From: Kitasatospora sp. MMS16-BH015
GTDB taxonomy: Bacteria; Actinomycetota; Actinomycetes; Streptomycetales; Streptomycetaceae
Assembly (NCBI RefSeq): GCF_002943525.1
Contig: NZ_CP025394.1
Location: 6,076,001 to 6,140,000 of the forward strand
Length of the DNA stretch: 64,000 nucleotides
Direction of reading: 5' to 3'
Shown here: in pieces, positions 58,872-64,000 of the stretch
Position numbering within the stretch: the first letter of the stretch is position 1
Layout of the letters: each line of letters opens with the position of its first letter
Made by a program: the position numbers and the translations under genes
The notes under the pieces: generated by a model
The model's input: the letters and a program-made list of their open reading frames with translations, nothing else
The model's database searches: none
What the model was told of the DNA's origin: nothing

Positions 58872-60983
58872 ATGACAGCTCCCACGCCGCCCGTCCGTGG
58901 AGCGCACCAGCGCCCGAACGGTAGAACCGTCTCCTGGGCCGCCGCCGGGATCCTGGTCGGAGCGGCGGCCGGAGCCGCCGCCGTGGCCACCGCCGCCGAG
59001 ACCCACCGGGCCGCCGTCGCGGCGACCGTCTGCGGCGGGTTCGTGCTCTGGTGCGTGCTCGCCCTGCTGGCCGCCGTCCAGGCCGGCCGCGCCGTCCGCA
59101 GCCGGGAGGAGGCGGACGGGCTCCGGGAGGAGGCGGTGCTCACCCGGGCCCGCGTCGCCGAGCTGCGCGCCGACCTGAGTGCCACGCACACCGCCGCCGC
59201 CGGCCTCCGCGCCGCCCTGGCCACCGCCCAGGCGGCGGCCGACGGGGCTCGGACCGATCTGGTCGCCGTGCAGGAGGCGCTGGCCGCCACCGGGACGGCC
59301 GCCGCCGAGGCCCGGGAGCGGGCCGAGGCGGAGCAGGCCGCGCTGCGGGAGACGGCCGAGCGGGCCGAGACCGCGCTGCGCGCGCTCACCGAGGAGTCGG
59401 CGGCCGAGCGGGAGCAGCTGGCAGCGCTCTCCGTAGAGGTGCTGCCCCAGGTGGTCGAGCGGCTGCGCGGCGGCGCCTCGGTCGACAGCGTGCTGGTGCC
59501 GCACCGGAGTTCGGCGCACGCCGGGCTGCTGCGGTACGTGGCCGAGGAGATCGGTCGGGGCGAGCGGCAGCGCGCCGCCGCACTGGCCGTCTGCGCCACG
59601 GCGGCCGGCCGGGTCCAGGCGCTGGCCACCAGCATGCACGCCGAACTCCGGGAGATGCAGCACCGGCACGGCGAGGACGTGCTCGGCGATCTGCTCGTGC
59701 TCGACCACTCCACCGCCCAGGCCGGGCGGATGGCCGACAGCATCGCGGTGCTCACCGGAGCCCGGAGCGGCCGCCGTTGGGCCAAGCCGATCGCCGTGGA
59801 GAGCATCCTGCGCGGGGCGCTCGGCCGGATCGGGGCGTACCAGCGGGTGCGGCTCCACTCGGCGAGCACGGCGGCCGTGGCCGGCTACGCGGCCGAGGGC
59901 GTGATGCACGCGCTGGCCGAACTCCTCGACAACGCCGCCAACTTCTCGGCGCCCCCGGCCGAGGTCCACGTCTACGTGGAGGAGGCCCACGCGGGCCTGG
60001 TGATCACCGTCGAGGACGGCGGCCTCGGGCTCAGCGACAGCTGGCTGAAGCGGGCCGAACGCGCCGTCTCGCCCGAGCCCCTGGACCTCACCGCGCTCTC
60101 CGCCGGCACCCGGATCGGCCTCGCCGTGGTCGGCGCGCTGGCCCGCAAGCACGGCCTCTCCGTCTCCTTCCGCCCCTCCGCCCGGGGCGGCACGGGCGTG
60201 GTGATGCTGATCCCCGCCCAGCTGATCACCCACCCCGCCCCGGAACCGGCCGCCACCGGCGGCACCATGAGCTCGGGCGGCACTGTCGGGAGCGGCCGGG
60301 GCGGCACCGCCGTGCCCGCCGTGACCCGGGGGGCCGGCGCCGCCGCGGCCGTGACCAGGGGCGAGGGCCTCCGGGGCCGCGCCGCCGAACTGACCTCTGC
60401 CCGGAGCGGCGCGGCCGAACTGCCCGCCGCGCAGGGCTCCGCCGCCCTGCCCACCCGCACTTCGGTGTCGGCCGACGCCGCCGGAGCTGCTCCGGCAGCG
60501 GGCGGCGGCGACCCGACCGCCGAGGGCGGCAACGGCCTGCCGCAGCGCCGTCGCGGCCAGACCCTCGCCTCGGCCCGGCAGGGCGGGGCGGCCACCCGGG
60601 CCGCCGTACCGCCGCAGCCCGTGCCGCCGCGTCCCGGCGCTCCCCGTCCCGCAACTCCCCGTTCGGCGGCGCTCTTCGCTGCGGGAGCTGCCGGTGCCGC
60701 CGCCGGTGCCGCCGCGCCGACCGGCTCGGCCGGTGCGGCCCCGCTCGCGGCGGCGGCCCGCTTCGGTGCGTTCCGCCGGGCGCTCCAGCCCGGGGCGGAG
60801 AGCTCCGGTGGCGCCGGCCCGGCCGGTCCCGCCGACTCCGCTGACTCCACCGCTCCCGCCGCCTCCACCGACTCGGCCGACGGGCCTGACGCCACCGGTT
60901 CCGGCCCGGCCGGGTCCGCCACCAACGGGTCCGCCCCGACCGGGCCCACCGACACCGACGTACTCGCGAAGGACGACGCCTGA
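58872..60983 (+). CDS. cvnA: Conservon sensor histidine kinase-like ATPase (CvnA)
   Basis: A 703-residue membrane protein. Two N-terminal helices (WAAAGILVGAAAGAAAVATAA, ATVCGGFVLWCVLALLAAV, about 21-75) are followed by a long Ala/Glu coiled coil (about 80-185). The HATPase domain has its N box in ALAELLDNAANFS and G boxes DGGLGLSDSWL and GTRIGLAVVGALA. The canonical phospho-acceptor His box is not evident, as usual for CvnA proteins. The C-terminal 240 residues are Ala/Gly/Pro/Ser-rich and disordered. It heads a five-gene operon coupled by overlapping stops and starts. Confidence 0.88.
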   Translation: MTAPTPPVRGAHQRPNGRTVSWAAAGILVGAAAGAAAVATAAETHRAAVAATVCGGFVLWCVLALLAAVQAGRAVRSREEADGLREEAVLTRARVAELRADLSATHTAAAGLRAALATAQAAADGARTDLVAVQEALAATGTAAAEARERAEAEQAALRETAERAETALRALTEESAAEREQLAALSVEVLPQVVERLRGGASVDSVLVPHRSSAHAGLLRYVAEEIGRGERQRAAALAVCATAAGRVQALATSMHAELREMQHRHGEDVLGDLLVLDHSTAQAGRMADSIAVLTGARSGRRWAKPIAVESILRGALGRIGAYQRVRLHSASTAAVAGYAAEGVMHALAELLDNAANFSAPPAEVHVYVEEAHAGLVITVEDGGLGLSDSWLKRAERAVSPEPLDLTALSAGTRIGLAVVGALARKHGLSVSFRPSARGGTGVVMLIPAQLITHPAPEPAATGGTMSSGGTVGSGRGGTAVPAVTRGAGAAAAVTRGEGLRGRAAELTSARSGAAELPAAQGSAALPTRTSVSADAAGAAPAAGGGDPTAEGGNGLPQRRRGQTLASARQGGAATRAAVPPQPVPPRPGAPRPATPRSAALFAAGAAGAAAGAAAPTGSAGAAPLAAAARFGAFRRALQPGAESSGGAGPAGPADSADSTAPAASTDSADGPDATGSGPAGSATNGSAPTGPTDTDVLAKDDA

Positions 60984-61492
60984 TGAGCAGCACCACCGAC
61001 CGCGATCTCGACTGGCTGCTGGAGAACCTGCTGACGGCCACCCCCGGTGCCCGGCACGCCCTGGTGCTCTCGGCCGACGGGCTGAAGCTCTGTCACACGG
61101 CCGGCCTCACGGTGGACCAGGCGGACCAGCTGGCGGCCATCGCCTCCGGCATGCAGAGCCTCGCGCACGGCGCCTCGATCGAGTTCGGGGACCGGACGGG
61201 TGGCGTCCGCCAGTCGATGACCGAGTTCCACGGCGGCATCCTGTGCATCGTGGCGGCGGGGGAGGGGGCCCACCTCGCGGTGGTCACCGACGACGACGCC
61301 GACGTGGGCGTGGTCGGGCACAACATGCACGGGCTGATCGAGCAGATCGGCGTCCACCTGAGCGCTCCGCCGCGCGACCCGGCCGACTTCGACCTGGCGG
61401 AGCTCTCCGGTGCGGCGGCCGAGGCCGCGCGGCTGGAGCAGCGGCAGCTCGGTGCGGAGGCGGACCGGATCGACGCCCCGAGCCCGGCGTGA
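60983..61492 (+). CDS. cvnB: Conservon roadblock/LC7 protein (CvnB)
   Basis: A 169-residue Roadblock/LC7-domain protein (DLDWLLENLLTATPGARHALVLSADGL, QLAAIASGMQSLAHGAS, GILCIVAAGEGAHLAVV). In conservons it acts as a GTPase-activating or scaffold partner of CvnD, by analogy with MglB. It starts in a TGATG overlap with cvnA and ends in a GTGA overlap with the DUF742 gene. Confidence 0.9.
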   Translation: MSSTTDRDLDWLLENLLTATPGARHALVLSADGLKLCHTAGLTVDQADQLAAIASGMQSLAHGASIEFGDRTGGVRQSMTEFHGGILCIVAAGEGAHLAVVTDDDADVGVVGHNMHGLIEQIGVHLSAPPRDPADFDLAELSGAAAEAARLEQRQLGAEADRIDAPSPA

Positions 61493-61857
61493 GCGAGGGA
61501 CGGAACATCCCGGCCCGGGATGACGACCCGGACCGGCTGTACACCGTCACCCGCGGGCGCAGCCGCCCGCCGGAGCACGCCTTCGACCTCGTGACGCTGA
61601 TCGTCACGGAGCGGGAGCCGGAGCCGGGCATGCAGTCCGAGCACGTCCGGATCCTGCGGCTGTGTGCCGAGCCGACCTCGGTGGTGGAGATCGCGGCCGA
61701 GCTGGCGCTGCCGGTGAGCGTGGTCAAGATCCTGCTCGGCGATCTGCTGGAGGCCGGGCGGGTCACCGCACGCCACCCGAGGTTCGCCCCCACCAAGGCC
61801 CGCTTGCCCGATCTCGACACGCTGAAGCAGGTGCTGAATGGCCTCCAACAACTCTGA
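61489..61857 (+). CDS. cvnC: Conservon DUF742 protein (CvnC)
   Basis: A 122-residue DUF742 protein (DRLYTVTRGRSRPP, HVRILRLCAEPTSVVEIAAEL, SVVKILLGDLLEAGRV), a winged-helix-like fold of unknown biochemical role. GTG at 61489 overlaps the CvnB stop; the C-terminal codons overlap the CvnD start by 20 nt. Confidence 0.9.
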   Translation: MSEGRNIPARDDDPDRLYTVTRGRSRPPEHAFDLVTLIVTEREPEPGMQSEHVRILRLCAEPTSVVEIAAELALPVSVVKILLGDLLEAGRVTARHPRFAPTKARLPDLDTLKQVLNGLQQL

Positions 61858-62572
61858 CCGCCCGGTCGGCTCCGGTCGGCCGTCCGCGCTGCGCGGGACG
61901 GCCGACAACGGGCTGAAGATCGTGGTGGTCGGCGGCTTCGGCGTCGGCAAGACCACCCTGGTCGGTGCGGTGAGCGAGATCCGTCCGCTCAACACCGAGG
62001 AGACGATGACCAAGGCGGGCGAGGGCATCGACGACCCCTCGGCGGCTTTCGGCAAGCGCTCGACCACGGTGGCCTTCGACTTCGGCCGGATCACCCTCGA
62101 CGACCGGAACGTCCTCTACCTGTTCGGCGCCCCCGGCCAGGAGCGGTTCTGGTTCCTCTGGGACCGGCTGTTCGCGGGTGCGCTGGGTGCCGTGGTGCTG
62201 GTCGACACCCGGCGGCTGGAGGAGTCCTGGTACGCGATCGACCGCCTGGAGCACCACGGCACGCCCTTCGTGGTCGCCCGGAACAACTTCGAGCAGCCGC
62301 AGCACTCGCTGGCGGAGGTCCGGGCGGCGCTCGACCTGCCGGCGGACGTGCCGCTGGTCGACTGCGACGCCCGCGACCGGGAGTCCAGCAAGCAGGTGCT
62401 GATCGAACTGGTCCGCCACCTCCAGCACTTGGCCGAGGCGGAGCTGGCCGAAGCCGAACCGGCCGAGGCAGGTGCCGCCGCCGGTGCTCTGCCGGTGCCC
62501 GCACCCCGGTCCGGCACCGCCCCTGCCGCCGCCGTAGCGTCCGTCATGCTCGAACAGGAGATGAGCTCGTGA
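61838..62572 (+). CDS. cvnD: Conservon ATP/GTP-binding protein (CvnD)
   Basis: A 244-residue small GTPase-like protein. G1 is VVGGFGVGKTTLVGAVSEI; the G3 region reads LFGAPGQERFWFLW, with the DxxG Asp replaced by Ala, as in many CvnD proteins. G4-like NNFEQPQH is atypical. A 40-residue Glu/Ala-rich tail ends the protein. It is the switch of the CvnABCD membrane complex. It overlaps cvnC and the P450 gene. Confidence 0.9.
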   Translation: MASNNSDRPVGSGRPSALRGTADNGLKIVVVGGFGVGKTTLVGAVSEIRPLNTEETMTKAGEGIDDPSAAFGKRSTTVAFDFGRITLDDRNVLYLFGAPGQERFWFLWDRLFAGALGAVVLVDTRRLEESWYAIDRLEHHGTPFVVARNNFEQPQHSLAEVRAALDLPADVPLVDCDARDRESSKQVLIELVRHLQHLAEAELAEAEPAEAGAAAGALPVPAPRSGTAPAAAVASVMLEQEMSS

Positions 62573-63807
62573 CCGAGCCCGCGCCCACCCCACCGCCGGG
62601 CTGCCCCGCGCACCAGGGGGCGACCCCGCTCTACGGCCCGCGCTTCCAGACCGATCCGGGCCAGCTCTACCGCGAACTCCGCGAGACGCACGGGCCGGTG
62701 GCCCGGATCGAGCTGGCCGGTGGCGTGCCCGCCTGGCTGGTGATCGGCTACCGCGAGCTCCAGCAGGTGACCGGCCGGCCCGAGCTCTTCGGCCGCGACT
62801 CCAGCCGGTGGAACCACTGGCCCCAGATCCCCGCCGACTGGCCGCTCAAGCCGATGATGGCCCCGGTGCCCTCGGTGCTGTACGCCGAGGGCGAGGAGCA
62901 CCAGCGCCGCAAGGGCGCGATCACCGACGCGCTGGCCGGGGTCGACCCGTACGAGCTGAAGAAGCACTGCGAGGAGATCGCGGACCGGCTGATCGACGAG
63001 TTCGCCGGCCGGGGCGAGGCCGAGCTGGTGGCCGAGTACGCGCACCGGATGCCGCTGCTGGTGCTCTGCCGGCTCTTCGGGCTGGGCGAGGACGAGGCCC
63101 CGGTGCTGATCCGCGGGCTGCTCGCGATGCTGGACGGCGGCGCCGACGCCCAGGCGGGTGCGCAGCAACTGCTCGACAGCATGCTCGCGTTGGTGCGGGA
63201 GAAGCGCGAGCACCCCGGCGCGGACGTCACCTCGCGACTGCTGGAGCACGCGGCGGGGCTGACGGACGAGGAGGTCATGCGCGACATGCGGGTGATCCTG
63301 ATCGCCGGCCACCAGCCGAGCGCCTACTGGATCGCCAACGCGCTGCGGCTGATGCTCACGGACGAGCGGTTCGCCGCCTCGCTCTCGGGCGGCCGGCGGA
63401 GCATCAGCCAGGCGCTGGCCGAGGCGCTCTGGGAGGACACCCCGACGCAGATCTTCGCGGGCCGCTGGGCTACCCGGGACACCCAGCTCGGCGGACAGCG
63501 GATCGCGGCGGGCGACATGGTGCTGCTCGGCTTCGCCGGCGCCAACGCCGACCCGTCGGTGCGGCAGCCCGGCGGTGCGCCCGCGGAGGGCAACCGCGCC
63601 TACCTGAGCTTCTCCTACGGGCCGCACTCCTGCCCGTTCCCCGCGCAGGAGGCGGCCGAGGTGATCGCCGCGACGGCGATCGAGGTGCTGCTCGACCGGC
63701 TGCCCGACCTCCGGCTGGCGGTGGCCGAGCACGCCCTGGTCTGGCGCCCCTCGGCCTGGGTGCGGGCCCTGGTCTCGCTGCCCGTCGCCTTCACCCCGGC
63801 CATGTGA
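62569..63807 (+). CDS. CYP157-like cytochrome P450 lacking the ExxR motif (CvnE)
   Basis: A 412-residue P450. The heme-binding loop is FSYGPHSCPFPAQE with Cys355; Pro replaces the usual Gly after Cys. The I helix reads VILIAGHQPSAYW in place of the usual AGxxT. The K helix has EALW at 285-288 instead of ExxR. Absence of ExxR is the published hallmark of the CYP157 family of Streptomyces, which is typically encoded in conservons. GTG start overlaps the CvnD stop. Substrate and activity are unknown; the family may act together with a CYP154 enzyme, whose gene apparently follows. Confidence 0.88.
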   Translation: MTEPAPTPPPGCPAHQGATPLYGPRFQTDPGQLYRELRETHGPVARIELAGGVPAWLVIGYRELQQVTGRPELFGRDSSRWNHWPQIPADWPLKPMMAPVPSVLYAEGEEHQRRKGAITDALAGVDPYELKKHCEEIADRLIDEFAGRGEAELVAEYAHRMPLLVLCRLFGLGEDEAPVLIRGLLAMLDGGADAQAGAQQLLDSMLALVREKREHPGADVTSRLLEHAAGLTDEEVMRDMRVILIAGHQPSAYWIANALRLMLTDERFAASLSGGRRSISQALAEALWEDTPTQIFAGRWATRDTQLGGQRIAAGDMVLLGFAGANADPSVRQPGGAPAEGNRAYLSFSYGPHSCPFPAQEAAEVIAATAIEVLLDRLPDLRLAVAEHALVWRPSAWVRALVSLPVAFTPAM

Positions 63808-63883
63808 GCCGGCCGGCCTTGTGAGCCGGCCGGCTCCCGATCCTGTCCTGCCTGTACCGCCTGCCCCACCCGAGGAGTACGAG

Positions 63884-64000
63884 ATGACCGCCGCCCCGAT
63901 CGTGATGGACCCGCTGGCCCGGGACAACGCCGCCGAGGGGGCGTTGCTGCGGGCCGCCGGGCCGGTGGTGGCGGTCGAACTGCTCGGCGGGGTGCGGGCC
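63884..64000 (+). CDS. Start of a second cytochrome P450 (3' end outside window)
   Basis: The first 39 codons read MTAAPIVMDPLARDNAAEGA, then LLRAAGPVVAVELLGG. This resembles the N-terminus of CYP154-type P450s, which often follow a CYP157 gene in conservons. CGAGGAG lies upstream of the ATG. Only the N-terminus is visible, so the assignment is tentative. Confidence 0.6.
   Translation, partial: MTAAPIVMDPLARDNAAEGALLRAAGPVVAVELLGGVRA

Noticed and set aside
57652..64000. Conservon region as a recent mobile-element insertion
   Set aside because: No integrase, att site, transposase or tRNA is seen, and composition matches the surroundings.

Overview
This is a stretch of chromosome from a high-GC actinomycete, almost certainly a member of the Streptomycetaceae (Streptomyces or Kitasatospora). 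The evidence is the strong G/C bias at third codon positions, the frequent GTG and TTG starts, GGAGG-type ribosome binding sites, and the gene order. That order (osaAB, ftsK, rodZ-like, rimO, pgsA, cinA, clgR, lhr-like, recA-recX, gluABCD/gluRK, miaB, miaA, dapF, rshA, hflX, dinG, lexA, nrdR-nrdJ) follows, from memory, the SCO5748-SCO5805 core region of S. coelicolor. No rRNA, tRNA, CRISPR array, transposase or phage gene was seen.

Layout. 1-5.2 kb: a giant hybrid histidine kinase with a chain of HAMP repeats (cut by the window edge) and its single-domain response regulator. 5.5-13 kb: chromosome translocation and envelope genes (ftsK, rodZ-like), rimO-pgsA-cinA coupled by ATGA overlaps, then the protease regulator clgR. 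13-21 kb: an Lhr-type helicase on the minus strand, a membrane-anchored subtilase, a DUF3046 protein and an AI-2E family permease. 21-25 kb: recA behind an SOS-box promoter, a recX with a very long N-terminal extension, and an RNase Y-like gene. 25-34 kb: a flavin monooxygenase, the glutamate ABC transporter operon gluDCBA (minus strand) divergent from the gluR-gluK two-component pair, and a TAXI-type binding protein. 34-43 kb: tRNA modification (miaB, miaA), an extradiol-dioxygenase-like gene, an antitoxin-like helical protein, dapF, a second RelA/SpoT homologue and hflX. 43-50.6 kb: a secreted protease lipoprotein divergent from a four-gene NRPS-independent siderophore cluster. 50.6-57.7 kb: dinG, lexA, nrdR-nrdJ. 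57.7-64 kb: a small DNA-binding protein plus Clp-N protein under a palindromic operator, then a conservon (cvnABCD) with a CYP157-like P450 lacking ExxR and the start of a second P450.

How the parts work together. DNA repair and damage control (recA, recX, dinG, lexA) are marked by LexA boxes upstream of recA and lexA. dNTP supply (nrdR, nrdJ) carries a tandem pair of NrdR-box candidates. Glutamate sensing and uptake form one divergent module. The siderophore genes have the gene content of an aerobactin- or arthrobactin-type pathway (two IucA/IucC synthetases, an acyltransferase and an N-hydroxylase).

The most unusual structure is not a gene. Six copies of a roughly 155-170 bp intergenic element occur at 5.25, 12.9, 25.2, 35.5, 39.3 and 52.7 kb, plus two remnants. 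Each copy is bounded by a 15-bp inverted repeat. In all six the same arm (the GAACTGCGCG side) lies just after, or within the last codons of, a gene, and reads in the sense of that gene's mRNA. This non-random placement suggests either a 3'-end (termination or stability) device or a mobile MITE-like element with 3'-end targeting.
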